A stretch of 64,000 bases of DNA. It comes from Anaspis maculata (lineage: Eukaryota > Arthropoda > Insecta > Coleoptera > Scraptiidae). Of the stretch, positions 35,601-46,830 are shown in pieces (positions within the stretch are counted from its first letter, which is position 1; each line of letters starts with the position of its first letter). Position numbers and translations under genes: made by a program. Location: positions 55,051,306 through 55,115,305 of the forward strand of contig OX421963.1 of NCBI GenBank assembly GCA_949128115.1, given 5' to 3'. The notes under the pieces were generated by a model. That model was not told the DNA's origin. It searched no databases and was given only the letters and a program-made list of their open reading frames with translations.

Positions 35601-35716
35601 TTGTTTGTGGGCTTGACAAGGGTGTGGCTGAAAGGACCGAGGCTGCGGATGAAAAGTGGATGGAAACTGGAGATTATGGTTTGATACAAACGAGTGGAAA
35701 GGTTATTTCAATTTAA
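20634..35716 (+). CDS. ARMT1: Damage-control phosphatase ARMT1 (DUF89), six exons
   Basis: This is a metal-dependent DUF89 phosphatase acting on damaged sugar phosphates; the human protein was also reported to methylate acidic residues, including those of PCNA. Exons 20634-20683, 20732-20837, 34373-34605, 34664-34817, 34905-35073 and 35127-35716 have matching phases and give 433 aa (human 441). Visible family blocks: SFAYHTVKNRMPLILTQVID, WLLSECYMYRRI, LWGNKCDLS (about residues 184-192), the metal-site segment IIFDNAGYEL (D242, N243), TIPWFISD, FKGDLNYRKL and RTIKADI. I prefer the ATG at 20634 because it best fits family length; in-frame ATGs at 20604 and 20496 would add 10 or 46 residues. 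Intron 2 is 13.5 kb and filled with nested transposons, while the last three introns are 53-87 bases. AATAAA lies 67 bases after the stop. Confidence 0.93.
21540..24450. mobile_element. 2.9-kb GC-rich insertion of unknown class, GTAT target duplication
   Basis: GTAT occurs immediately before (21536-21539) and after (24451-24454). Taking the block and one GTAT out makes the piggyBac reading continue in frame across RFI-HFANN, so the borders are firm. The ends are weak inverted repeats (TGAAACGACCCC against TGAAGCCACCCG). The inside is far richer in G+C than its surroundings and carries a degenerate minisatellite (23325-23895) and a stray TACAGGGTGTTCGCC at 22545. No recognisable protein: ORFs of 60-140 codons are short and repetitive. 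Confidence 0.65.
23325..23895 (+). repeat. Degenerate ~24-base GC-rich minisatellite, about 24 units
   Basis: Units of 20-28 bases follow a loose pattern GGGTTCNAACTCNACNTCC then NGGAG, repeated head to tail for about 570 bases. The spacing of AACTC/GACTC and of GGAG/GAAG is regular while the bases between vary. Found inside the GC-rich insertion. Confidence 0.65.
24974..27568. mobile_element. 2.6-kb palindromic element, AAG target duplication
   Basis: The ends TAGTACGTATGAATC and GATTCACACGTACTA are inverted repeats, flanked on both sides by AAG (24971-24973 and 27569-27571). Removing it with one AAG rejoins the piggyBac reading in frame at GKQL-AANAE. The arms contain modules marked by GTAGGGTAACAGCACCAGT: two copies in the left arm (25253, 25575) and three inverted copies in the right (about 26640, 26955, 27270). 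Mirror-image ORFs of 65 and 62 codons (25347-25150 minus, 27194-27382 plus) start MYITLGAVSAVEKK; they are not recognised and may be chance. Confidence 0.75.
28192..28668. repeat. 477-base palindrome
   Basis: Arms of about 235 bases with CTTGTTGACGGGAATCGG at the left and its complement at the right, meeting near 28435. No target duplication identified. It abuts the presumed end of the piggyBac copy and shares TGGCTCCATATGG just outside with 21067-21079 and 27796-27808. Confidence 0.75.
29715..30236 (+). repeat. Diverged tandem repeats
   Basis: Three partial units share AATACTGAGAGTGGCTGGG, GGTTGACGGTAGATCATGA and CTGTTCGAGCG. Unit starts are near 29725, 29790 and 30070. Non-coding. Confidence 0.6.
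30512..31256. mobile_element. Nested element, ACACAATATTGCG ends
   Basis: Ends ACACAATATTGCG and CGCAATATTGTGT are perfect 13-base inverted repeats. It splits the left minisatellite array and contains a smaller palindrome at 30597-30777. Confidence 0.6.
30597..30777. mobile_element. Palindromic MITE, GGGCCGCTATNCNTGAATCG ends
   Basis: 181 bases; both halves match over about 80 bases, with CGTGTGAGAAAAGTCCCTGG near each end. The GGGCCG start resembles PIF/Harbinger-type MITEs, though no 3-base duplication is clear. Confidence 0.65.
32380..32546. mobile_element. MITE family A, copy 2
   Basis: Matches 2393-2562 with the same outer string (AGAATGACTTTTTGGAGCAAAA) and inner arms, in opposite orientation. 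It lies in ARMT1 intron 2. Confidence 0.75.
34081..34223. mobile_element. Small MITE, TGTCTGTTTCTTTGTCCT ends
   Basis: About 140 bases with 18-base terminal inverted repeats (the right copy reads AGGACAAAGAAACAGAC). It lies 150 bases before the third ARMT1 exon. Confidence 0.7.
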
Positions 35717-35782
35717 AAATATTCTCCTGACTGTTTTTCAACGACGTTGTTCTTTTTTTTTGTAAATTTTATCTTTAATTCA

Positions 35783-35788
35783 AATAAA
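35783..35788 (+). terminator. Polyadenylation signal of ARMT1
   Basis: AATAAA on the plus strand, 67 bases after the ARMT1 stop, in an AT-rich context followed by a T-rich stretch. Confidence 0.65.
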
Positions 35789-36804
35789 TGGATCCAACTT
35801 AATTTTGTGTTATTATCAACTTTAAATACAGAGAAGAGCCTATGCATCTCGGCAACAGATCTTCCAAACATCTCAATGCCTGGGGGGGGGGGGGATTATA
35901 CCTGTACCATTTCACTGCATTCGGCATATCCTCACCAGTCCCGTCCTCACTACAACTCCCATAAAAAGAAAACAATGATATATAAAATCATTGAAACACT
36001 CGAGTTGGACAAGAGAAATGACCATCAGGGTAGGACTTTTCTCGCGGACAGATATGAAAATGTTATGGGGCTCTCAGCAAAACTAACCAAGGCTCGGTCA
36101 TTTGCTACACAATTGCCAAGTTATCAACATCGTACGTGTGCCGGTACACTCAAACAAAATTGAATGCGCGCAATTGTGGGCCTGTTCAGCATTTTCAAAT
36201 GTTGATTGGTTATTGATTTAGATTCTGTGATTAAAATTTAGTGACACTTAGTTTTATTTCTTTTTATTCCAAAGTATAGGGCTGAAAAATATCATTGACC
36301 CGGAAACATTCATAATTTTTTCGTAATTGCTACACAAGTACAATTATTCATAAACATACAACAGGTTTACATGGTTAAATTTCACAATCATCGTTTACCA
36401 AACATGCATGCCTATTGTTGAACAAAGAGACATTTCAGTGATACGCAAATAAATGACATAAGTACCTAAGTAGGTACGCAAACACACACTGCAAAAATAA
36501 ATTGAGTAAATTCAAGAAACCAATGAAATTGACTTGTACTTATCAAGATCCTGATGTGTTCCCAGAAAGACTTCGAAAATGTTCGAACAGTATCTACATG
36601 AAATATGAAATTACTGAAAATGAATACCTACTCATCTGAGTAAAAAAACACAAAATCAAAGCGAAGGCTGTTCTCCCTTCTGTTTTTTTCAGCGACGTAT
36701 GGACTTAACTGTAAGCAACCAACCCCTTTTGCACGCGGAGGTCATTGTAATTGGTATAAATGAGAAGCTAGTGGAAAAGTCCCGATTCTCTTCAGTGCAG
36801 TTAA

Positions 36805-36963
36805 GCCTAGTCTACAATATGGTCTCTAGTTGCAAGTTGCAAGTCTCAAGTCGCAAGAGTTGGTCTAGAACCAACTTTCACTGCGACTAGCGACTGCAAT
36901 TCCAACCTCACTTCCACGTTGCGACTTGCAACTTGCAACTAAAAACCATATTGTAGACAAGGC
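36805..36963. mobile_element. Palindromic MITE, GCCTAGTCTACAATATGG ends
   Basis: 159 bases; GCCTAGTCTACAATATGGT at the left and ACCATATTGTAGACAAGGC at the right, with internal TTGCAAGTTGCAAGT motifs in both arms. It sits between ARMT1 and the SDCCAG8-like gene. Confidence 0.75.
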
Positions 36964-37063
36964 TTTACAATTCGCAGCCGTGCGATGGAGCTTGTTTCTT
37001 TTTCTTACCTAGCTAGATAGCTTAGACCGTTCTTAAGGTACGACAATGTTCATCTCCTTGCAA

Positions 37064-37819
37064 TGTTCACGATAAAATTCACCCCCCTCTAGTAGATCCC
37101 TCTTTAAGATATTTCGAAGAACTGAAAACATTTTCCTCACGATTTTTTCCGGGGACCTTAAATCGATCCTCTAAAAGTTTTTGATTGGCACCGTATACAA
37201 GGTGTGATATGTGATTTTTTCATTTTGAATGGCAACACCCTGTATTTTATTCCGTTATTTGGTGGAGCCTTTTTTTCTGATTACAAATATGTATGACACT
37301 TGTGATTCATTTTGACAAGTAAGTTGTCGGAAAAATAATAAAATGGGCAGTCAAATAATTTTGTTTCGCGGCAAGATGGCTTTTATTTGGTTTCTACAGT
37401 TCACTTCAAAAAAAGTCATTCTCGCAGCATTTTGTCTGCAGAATTCAACTCTGCATGGATAAATGGTCTAATTCGTTTCTAATACAGGGTGTCGCGTAAT
37501 TTTAATTTTTAATTTATTTGACTATTAAAAAAAAAAAACTATTTCATCATTTTTTTGACAGCTTCCTCGTCAAAATAAATCATAAATGTTATATATCTTT
37601 GTAATCAGAAAGAAAGGCTTCATCAAATGACGTAATAAAATATAGGGTGTTGTGTTTGAAATAAAAAAGTTACATGTCACACCCTGTATACGGTACCAAT
37701 AAAAACTTTTAGACGATCGATTCAAGATCCCTGGAAAAAATCGTTGAGAGAAAGTTTTTAGTTTTTCAAAATATCTCAAAGGGGAATCGTCTAGAGGGGG
37801 GTGAATTTTATCGTGAACA
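37064..37819. mobile_element. Inverted-repeat element between ARMT1 and SDCCAG8
   Basis: Arms start TGTTCACGATAAAATTCACC and return as the complement. Inside, matched motifs include ACCGTATACA and the strings around CAACACCCTGTATTTTA / TAAAATATAGGGTGTTG. A single TACAGGGTGTCGCG end (37484) lies near the centre. Confidence 0.65.
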
Positions 37820-37983
37820 CCTTTTTTCTTTACTTCCCTATGAAAAAAATTAAAAATCAAAACTACAAAGATCAGTTACACATTATGTATTTATGTTCCG
37901 TAGTTATAAAATCTTGATAAAGTGTTGTGGGTACCTATACCTATATGTAATTCCAGATCTTGCCTAAAGGCTTATCCGACATA

Positions 37984-37989
37984 TTTATT
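37984..37989 (-). terminator. Polyadenylation signal of the SDCCAG8-like gene
   Basis: AATAAA on the minus strand, about 80 bases beyond the stop codon at 38070. Confidence 0.6.
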
Positions 37990-38069
37990 AACGATTATAA
38001 AGGATAACATTGGGATTAATATTGAGAAGTTGAGAACACTTCAAACGATCGTAAATAGACTTCCTTAGT

Positions 38070-41000
38070 TCACTGCTTTTCAACGTACTGTTCACCGCCT
38101 TGTTTGCTCTGTTCTTGTTCGTAGGGTTGATCTTGATACTGTTCACCTGTTGCATACTGTTCACCTTGCGCATATTCTTGGTTCGGGTCTTGCGCGTATT
38201 CTTGATTCGGATCTTGAGCATACTGTTGACTCGGATCGTACTGGCTCGAATCGTACTGAGTGGAATCTTGACCTGGGTACTGCTGTTCGTACTGTTCTTG
38301 CGTCAGATATTGTTGATCTCCTTCGTATTGTGAAGGATCGTATTGTTGCTGGTACTGTTGCTCGTCGTATTCTGGATAGGTAGTTGCAGCGTTAGGATCT
38401 TGGAAATCAACAGGCTGTTGTTCTGGCTGATACTGCGGATTGTAGCCGCCATTTTTCGAAACATCTTGGGGTTTCTGGTAGGACAATGGAGGCGAAATTT
38501 TATCTTCGCTGTTTTTCCTTGACGTGATTGTAGGTTTTATCGAAGCTCTGCTGCTTCTGCGGCTCAAATTTCTGGAATTGTTTGGATCGTACTTTGGGGC
38601 AGTCTCTGGAATTTTCGTTTGTGGAGTTCTCTGATTGCTAATTGAATTATAATCCTCATCTGTGCAAAATTGAAAGTGTCGATTAGTATTGAAATTAGGT
38701 TTCGTTGAGTCTTTAAGCGATACCAACTAATGTTGAAGCTACTTATAGTAAAGTGTGTAGGTACAGGGTGTTTCCAAATAATATAGTTCAACCGTTTTTA
38801 TACCATCGGATAAATAAAAGTTCCGTTTGGAGCTGGCTTTGGAAACAAACTTTCATGTTGAATTGCTGAACATTTTGACAGCGGAGCCAACTTCAAATGA
38901 AAATTTTGTTGATCACATGATGTTTAATTATCATGGATCAGACATTTCAGACTAGCCTCGTAACATCCCCTCAGTTAACTTTAGTTATTATTATTGATCC
39001 TTGATTAAGGTGTATAGATACTAGCCGTCAGTTCCACAAAAAAGATGATCAGCGATCAAGGCTGATTGCAGATTAACTGAACTTTTTTCTGCTGAATGCT
39101 AGATTATCCACAAAAAATGCCTGAAATCTGTACTAGACCTACCAACGTTCCATTATTGAGGGATAAACCAGCATTTCCATTAATCAATCAGCTACAAATT
39201 GACAAACAAAATCGCGAATCAACTAATCTTGTATTATCTTTTTTGTGGAACCCACGGTAGGTCTTTCGGCCCGACAAGGTAGGTATAAGCCCCTTATTCT
39301 TTAATGGCAAAAAAAATATAAACAGAATGAGTACTTCTCAAATGCAATTGAGCATCTGCAAATTACAGAAAGGAATAGCGTTTTCAATTTTTCCCATTTG
39401 CGGAAGTCATTTGGAAACATCTGTCGAGACTGGCATGTTTCAATCGGAGCCTATAGAAGCTTTATAAGCCGTCTTTGAAAGATGCTTGCCTCATCTACAG
39501 AAGGGTGAAATACAGAAACTTGCACATGTTCTGTCAACTACAAGGTGATATGTATTATGTTTGGATACAACTACTAGGTACGATTTCTAGTATTCATCTC
39601 GATTTAGTTGGCATAATGATGATCTACTGTGATTTTCGAGCGTTTATGTATACCTTTGACACTGGAGGAGGTAATTTGTGATTGACTAAACCTATTATTT
39701 AAATGATCTAGGCTAGTTTGTAGTTCCCGTATTTCCTCCCTATAACCAACGAGACAAAACATTAGAAAAGTTCAGTAGTTACCTGCTGGCTGTCGAGGTG
39801 CTTATGGTCTTCGTCAAATTGCTTCAAGCAGTCCCATATTTTTTCTAATCTAGTTACAAGTTCGTGATTTTTTGTACGTAATTTGGCCCTCTCAACTCTA
39901 GGCCACACAACAAATCATTAAAATCATTGACAACAACAATATCAATAAATTAAAAGAGACATCACGAGAGAACAAAAGAACCAACCTTATTTTTGGGTAC
40001 CACTTTAACACTGATATCTACTTTAATGGGTTTCTTGCGTTTGGTTGGTCGGACTGATGGCGAATCGGACTCGTTTTTGGTACTTGCCTGATCCGTCCCT
40101 ACCAAACACAAGTTTCTAATTAGTCATCGAACATTTTCAAGAGTAAAGAAAACAAAACAAAAATACCCATTCTAATCTAAGGGAGTTACAAAGGGGGGGT
40201 TGTTATTGCATTATCACAAGTGCCTTACTTATGTCTGCCGTTGGCATCTTCCAGTTTCTGAGTAAGATTGTGACATTCGACTGAGAGTTTGTCCATGAGT
40301 TGATTTTGGGAATGGATCATGCCCTCTAGCTCGGCTACAGTAGCCGCTGCAACAATATTAGAAATTATGAGCTGACACTAAAACCTCCCGAATCAACTCA
40401 TGGTTTCCCCGTTCTTTGGGTTTTACTAACATCGAAAAAGAATAAAAGCTCACCATGTTTGGACTCCATGTCTTGAAATAGCGAGCCTATGTCGTGGTCT
40501 TTCTTTGGCGGAGGCAGTGCCAATATTTCACTGCTTTGCTTCTTCCTTTCGTCATTCAAAGCAGCATTAACATTTATCTATGAAAAATTGAATCACCTTT
40601 TTTCTCTAGGCATAAATAAATGAAAAACCAAACCTCCTTTTCCAAAGAAGCAACTTGCTCGTTCAAACGGAGATTTTCGCGTCTACTGTGGATAACATCA
40701 GCATCTGCTCTGTCTAACCGCTGCCTCAAAGACTGCATTTCAGCTTGAAGCCGTGTCACTTCTTGCTTATATTGCCGTTCGTTTCTCTCATTAGTCATCT
40801 GAAGATTGGCGATTTGTTGCTCCAATGCGTTTTTCTCAGCTCCATTCACCCCAATATCTGATTGCAGACACACTAAAACCGACTTTATGCAATTTCTGGC
40901 TTGGTAAAAGTCTAAACCTTACTGATTTTATTCTGCATATCCTTCTTCATCTCATCCAGCAACGCTTGTTTCTGAGCCAATTCTCTTCGTAAATCAGTAT

Positions 41001-43417
41001 TTTCACGACGTTGTTTGTCCAACTCAAGTTGGAGCTTGTTAGAAGTCTCCCACTGAATCCCCAGTTCAGATGTCAACTGTTCAATTTGTTGGGTGTATCT
41101 TCGCTCAGCAGCTCCCCTTTCATCACAAACACGGCGTGACTAAAAATACGAGAAAAAACGAAGTTTTTCATTGGCATAAAAGCATCAGTAAGGTTACTGA
41201 AGAAAACTTACTTGGTCTGCTATTGCTTCTCTTAGTTTTGCGTGCTGTCTGTCTAGCTCATCCTTGAGCCTTCGAATCTCACTTTCTGCAGCATTTTTCT
41301 CATACTGGGCTTGTTCGGCAACGTCTAAACTTCTTTTGACTTTGTCACAAGTGTCGTTTTCTTTATCGCGAATTTTGGTGAGCGCAGCTTGGAGCTTGGC
41401 CACGGTTTCTTGCAAAGCTTCTTTTTCCCTAGAAATTCACGGTTTCTCATTATTCAAAATGCAATAGAAGTAAGAAATATGATAATATAGTCAGAAATGT
41501 GAGTGAAACGGTGATAAACACCACTTTTCGACTGTATGAAGTCAATTTGAAGATTTTATGTTATTGTCATTGAGACATCAAAAATTTGCCCTCAGGATGT
41601 CTTGCATTTCCCTGAAGCCTTTCAGCCTGCACAAATCAGCTCTCCTACTAGAACCGTTTCACAGTCAGGTCTTGAGGCTTAGATTTTCATTTCATCTTCA
41701 GATCTCAAGAATTAACTTATTCCATGCGGGACCGTACAAACGGACGGAAAAAGTGAATGCTTGAAATGATTTTATATCAAGACTTGATTCTAAATCCAGC
41801 CACTAGACTTAGCCTTGTGTTTACAATTACTAATTGATACCTTTGCAAACCATCAGATTGCTTCTTGTAGCTTTCGAAACTGAAGTCATCGATCCCATCG
41901 CCAACTTTGCGCTTCAAAATGCCATTTTCTTCCTGCGCCTTTCTCAAGTCTATCTTAGCTTGAGTCAGTTGAGCTTCTAGCTCAGAAATTCGCGATTCAA
42001 AAACAATGGTCGGTCCTTCTAGTACTCGTGTCTTCTTCGTTTTCTTTGGAGACAGTTGACTCTAGAGAAAGCAGACATGTTGTAGATTATCGACTAATAT
42101 TGCAGCAGAACCAATTATACTTTCAACTGATCTTCTGTTTCTGTTTCTGTTTCCGTCTCCAAATGGTTGAAAACTGATTTCATCAAACTGTATTTTTGTT
42201 TTTCGTATAAATTTTCGTTCTCACTCACAACGTCTTTGACTTTACTCAGTAAAGAAGAGAGCTCTTCCTACAAGTAATTGGAATTGCATGACAAAAAAGC
42301 TACAAAATGGAAATTATCGCACTCCCGACATTACCTTGCAAAATCGAGATTCTTTTTCTAATTGCTCAATGTAGTCTTCTTGCTTTTCTATGAAAGACAT
42401 AAGCTCCGGAGGGACCGAAGAATTTTCAAATTTAGATGGGTTTCTGGAAAAGTACCGTATTTGAGCAAAACGCCGACATCCAAAGAAAGAAAAAACTTAC
42501 AAAGTAGACTTTTCCAGGTTGTCTGAAGTTGAATGAACTGGATATTTAGAAGTGCTGGTGGGATAGTAGTTGAATGTTCTAGGGTACGAAGAGAGGTAGT
42601 GGTAGTAAGGTCTGGTACCCCATCTGGAAGTTCTGCTGTTGGCACTGATTATGGACTGGTTATCAGTGTCTTCTCCGGCACTGTCCAGTTCTCGGAAAGA
42701 CCTCTTGATCGGAGTATAGCTCTCTGCTAATAAAATTCGAAGACGCGACACGGCCTCGCGGTAGGCCGTATCCGCGTAGTCGGGCTTCTTTCGAAATTCC
42801 ATTCTCTCCCCGCCAGGTTTTCTAGAATAAAATCACAAAATCTATGAAAAACACGCACCTGTACCTGGTCTAGACTAGAAAACTACTGATGCGTCAAAAA
42901 AGACCCCCGTAGCAGCGTGGAGCAGGTAGATTATTGTTTGTATCTACCGCGCGATCAATATTAGAATAAGTAACGACCGGGTGAGTAATAAGCATATTAT
43001 TAAATAGGTAGGTATGTAGATAAGGCACCTGTTAAAAAACGTTCACTTGCTGCCTGTATTATTGCAAATTGATCCTCTTCCGAGTCCTCTTCCTATGTGA
43101 TATGTTTTTCAATAGGTAGGTACCTACCTATCTAATAAATACATTTAATAATAATGCTTTGCAAAAAAATTAAGAAAAACTACAGAACAAAAAGGATGCA
43201 TCAGTACTAGGCCTCCCTTGACAACAAGCACAAAAATAAATTTAAAAATTTTCTTTATATTGAGAAGCAACCGAACTCACTTAGATTTTCTTTTCTTGTC
43301 CTGTCCGACTGATGCAAAGGGTCTGAACGAGTACAGTCCCTTGGACAGCCCCAGCCTAGGTCTTATTAGGTACCCGCTCGGTTTTTGTTTCTTTCCACTG
43401 CTTGTTTTGCTGTACAT
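38070..43417 (-). CDS. SDCCAG8: SDCCAG8-like centrosomal coiled-coil protein, 13 exons
   Basis: Vertebrate SDCCAG8 is a centrosome/centriolar-satellite protein needed for ciliary function. Exons 5'->3': 43417-43281, 42821-42501, 42443-42335, 42267-42121, 42061-41841, 41428-41212, 41139-40923, 40872-40634, 40577-40454, 40346-40229, 39897-39783, 39735-39654, 38659-38070. Every junction phase matches, giving 878 aa (human 713). The match is clearest at YIEQLEKESRFCKEEL, VKRSLDVAEQAQYEKNAAE and QNQLMDKLSVECHNLTQKLE. From about residue 180 to 705 it is nearly all coiled coil. The last exon adds about 195 residues: a basic S/R-rich part, then a Q/Y-rich low-complexity tail with QDPNQEYA repeats that I do not recall in vertebrate SDCCAG8. 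The exon 39735-39654 acceptor (GGGAG) was chosen to keep frame. The first exon and start are inferred from phase only. AATAAA on this strand is at 37989-37984. Confidence 0.85.
39027..39262. mobile_element. MITE family C, copy 2
   Basis: Matches 4774-5013 in reverse orientation, ends AGTTCCACAAAAAAGAT and TCTTTTTTGTGGAACCC. It is in the last SDCCAG8 intron, next to an unpaired TACAGGGTGTTTCC end at 38762. Confidence 0.75.
39986..40098 (-). other. Predicted alternative exon of the SDCCAG8-like gene
   Basis: This segment has an open frame of 37 codons, an acceptor (GGTAG) and a donor (AAG then GTTGGT). It encodes a polar segment with a basic cluster RPTKRKKPIK resembling a nuclear localisation signal. 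It cannot follow exon 40346-40229 in frame, because a stop appears after 25 codons. It does fit after exon 40577-40454 (phase 1) and before exon 39735-39654 (phase 0). Its 113 bases and the 233 bases of the two skipped exons (40346-40229 plus 39897-39783) leave the same remainder by three. I infer mutually exclusive use. A cryptic or poison exon is the alternative. Confidence 0.5.
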
Positions 43418-44108
43418 GATGGAATGGAAGTTTATTACATTGTGAGAGGGATATTTTCCTCTTACCTCTTTTTATAACCTCCGTCGATCAATTATTGTTT
43501 AGTCGAATTCCTCTTGGAAGCGACTATGGCAACCCCAATGACGAGCCCAATGAAAACCCCGATGTCTGATGAAAAATGGGCAGGTTTATGTGCATAATTT
43601 GTAAATGTGTAGGTACCTACTATCTTTTGTGTAAAAAGGTTTTTGGTTTAAAAACGAATGACATTTTCCCCCTCGCTTTATGCACGAATCTGCATAATTA
43701 AAATTATGAATGAAGAATATACATCAGGCTCTTCCGACTTTAACTCTATCAATTTTAAGTATTGATAGACCATCAAAAATAAAGCTCAAAGCGTCATATA
43801 TCTATCTAGTCAACAAAATAATTCTTCCTTCATATTCATCATAAGAACTTATGAATGAACTAATCTCCTTATAGAAAGGTGTCCAGAAAATGGCGGAGAA
43901 GCTCTCCAGTAGGTACGCTGTGAGGGACCCTTCAGGGAACTCTCTTCGGCTTTCATTTTTGGGGTTAATAAGGGTCAAAGGACGGCTCTTTGAACCCTTC
44001 CAGTTTTGTTAATTCAAAAGATTTCATTTTACTGTTGACGGCAGAGTTATGAGAAAGAAATATCTACCACTGGATGTGTATTGATTTTTTTTTTATTTAC
44101 AGGGTGTA

Positions 44109-45340
44109 TACAGTGTGTTTCAAATTTAAATCGCGTCCTTTCAGAAAATGATGGGAAACTTCAAAAGAAATAGACTTTCTCAAAAACATATATGTCAGAA
44201 ACGAGTAATAACGGTGGTAAAGGCGTTCAAAGTTGAACTTTGAAAATCGTTTTTTCGTCAAAGCTTTGGAATTTCTCTATCGATTTTGTTCAAATTTGAA
44301 TCAAATCTTACTGAAATAAGTCGGGATCGAACACCAATACCGCGTTCCATCAAAAATTTTCAGGGGCTTGGATAATGGGGGGGTGTCCCCGCTTTTTTAC
44401 CTCTAGTTTTCACTCTCTTAAGTAATTTTGTAAATTGTTGATATTTTTGAATTTTACGTTCAATTTGGAAGAAAAAGTTACTCCAGCAAAAATTTGATAA
44501 AAGGCTTCGTTCTCGAGATATTTGAAGTTGAAACTTCAGAAAACATCTCGAAAACACCATCATCGCACTTTCAAAAGCCAAATAATTGAAATCCAATGTA
44601 ACTTATGATTCCTTTATTCAAATAGGTTTTCTATGTGTTTTGAGTTGATGAACCATGAGTTTTTCTAAGAAACGAGAAGTTTTTAGGAAAAAACATTTTT
44701 GGGCTCTTGAAAGTGGATATTTTGATGTGTTTTCCGTAGTTTCAAACTCAAATATCTTGAAAACAAAGCATTCAGGGGTAAAAAAGCGGAGGCATCCCTC
44801 ATTATCTACGCGCCTGAAAATTTTTTATGGAACGCGTTAATATTGTTAGATACCTACCGACTTATTTCAGTAATCTCCGGTTCAAATTTCAACAAAATCA
44901 GTCTAGAAGTTCCAACGTTATGACGAAAAATCGATTTTTAAAGTTCAACTTTGAACTTATTATTATTATCTCCGTTATTATTCGTTTCTGACATATATTT
45001 TTCCGAGAAAGTCTAATTCTTTTGACGGTTTCCATCATTTCCTGAAAGGACGCGATTTAAATTTGAAACATCCTGGGCCGTATTCATACCTCGCTTTCAA
45101 GCTAAAAAAAAGCGCTATTAGAGCGATGCGCATTTAAGGGCATTTCCGAGGGCATTTCTCATATTTCAGTGTTCAAAAATACATTATTGCGATTGGGAGC
45201 GATTGTATGTACTTAATTGCAATTAATTTGCGAGTTAATTTGTATTTTTGAACACTGAAATATGAGTTAATACCCCTAAATGCGCATCGCTCTAATAGCG
45301 CTTTTAGCTTAAAAGCGAGGTATGAATACGGCCCCCTGTA
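44109..45340. mobile_element. Long palindromic TACAGTGTG element, P3, with a nested MITE
   Basis: Left end TACAGTGTGTTTCAAATTTA; the right arm ends TTTGAAACATCCTGTA once the nested MITE (45075-45334) is discounted. The interior is related to P1 and P2. It lies upstream of the SDCCAG8-like gene. Confidence 0.75.
45075..45334. mobile_element. Harbinger-like MITE, GGGCCGTATTCATACC ends, CCT duplication
   Basis: 260 bases with near-perfect arms (GGGCCGTATTCATACCTCGC), flanked by CCT at 45072-45074 and 45335-45337. The 3-base duplication and GGGCC ends suggest the PIF/Harbinger group. It is inserted six bases from the end of the P3 palindrome, so it is younger. Confidence 0.7.
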
Positions 45341-46830
45341 TACCAGTTTTTGACCCAAAAACTTTTCAAAAATGGAAGTCGAAGATTTAATAATTTTTTT
45401 TAGGATTCCCTGAAGGGTCCTGCGCAACGTGCTGCAGAGCTTTTCCGCCATTTTCCGGACACCCGGAAACCCGGTATTATGAGCCATTCCACGCCAAAAC
45501 GATCACTTTTTGCACCCACATTGTCGCATCGTGACGAATTTTTGATATGTTGTAGAAAATTGAAAATGAATCCGTATTCGACCGGTTTTTAATTAGAAAA
45601 CTTTTGAATGTTGCGTTTTTTTTTAACGTTTCAATTTATGGCGTGCATCCTCTTGCAAAAAAATTCATAACTTTGAAGTCCATATTCCGATTTTGACGAT
45701 TCTTGTTTTGATTCAGTGAAAAAAAGTATGATAAATCACATATTTTTCTCAAAAAGACTTATTGCTGCGGGTCATAGTTGTAGAAAAGATTAAATTAATT
45801 TTTGAAGGGGAAAATTTTGTAAGTCGGACAATGGCTTTCGAGTTTTCCCCCTGGAAAAACTGCAGATTCATAACTGTTTATCCCATACATATATGAACCG
45901 ATTTCCACCATTTTTTTAACAAGAGGTAACAGGTTCTTGCGCGGCATCCGACCATGGTAAGTATGATGGTCACGTCCCCGCGTACGAGAAAGAAGCCTAT
46001 TCCTTCTTTTCTCCAGAAAAATGCGAAGCCTCGGAAAGATGGGGACTTTTAGTATGTTACCTATGTTTTCTATCAAATTCTGAACAGGTTTCCAAGTTTT
46101 CAGCTCTTCCTCTCAATTTATACTTCTGGTAAAAACTTGTGTTTCCTGGGATTATGAAGGTCCTTGTTACTTGCCGGGAAAGTTTTGGGGTGACACGACC
46201 GATGTTTTTCTTCAAGGATGGCGTCACCCTGTGAAAGAGACATACATAAAGCGGTGGAGTGAAAGAGATGGAAACGTACAGTTTGTACTGACTAGGATTC
46301 ATGCCTTTAGAAATATGAAAAAAAATACAAGTAGGTAAGTAGGTACTTAGGCCAGGCGGTATGTCGGTAAAATCACTACAATCTGGAAAAAACTCCGACC
46401 AAAGCTTTTATGGTGTCAAACTGTTCGTAAGGTCAGTAGTTATCTACTACTGAGTTTCCGCCCAAAAACGAGTTGTGCTGATTCCTCCACATCTGCGCGA
46501 AGGTGAAGGATGCCTCAAAAGTGCAAAAAGACCTGTTAAACCTTTGGTTTCTTTCGTTATATTTGCCTAAATGCAAACGTGCAACTCTTACGTAAACATT
46601 GGAAGCGTCTGTCATCATCTCTGTGCCAGTCTTATTGTTGAAAAAAAAGATCTCTTTGTGCGGGTCAGATAAATCACATTTAATTGTCCTTCCACACAAG
46701 AAAACGATGGAGCAACATGTATTTTGGAAGTTTTCTAATGACTTGTACTTACTGAACCCATTCATGGCATTGAAATTTCAATAACGGCATCTTTGAAGAT
46801 GTTGCCCGCTAAGAAGTGAATAATTTTTAC

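Noticed and set aside
35747..36163. 138-codon ORF after ARMT1
   Set aside because: It overlaps the ARMT1 3' UTR and polyadenylation signal, contains a poly-G tract and resembles nothing known to me.
38564..38791. Alternative C-terminus of the SDCCAG8-like protein (ORF ending STIQTIPEI)
   Set aside because: It arises if the last exon is read in phase 0 directly after exon 39783-39897. Including the 82-base exon 39654-39735 restores the long Q/Y frame, which is the better model.
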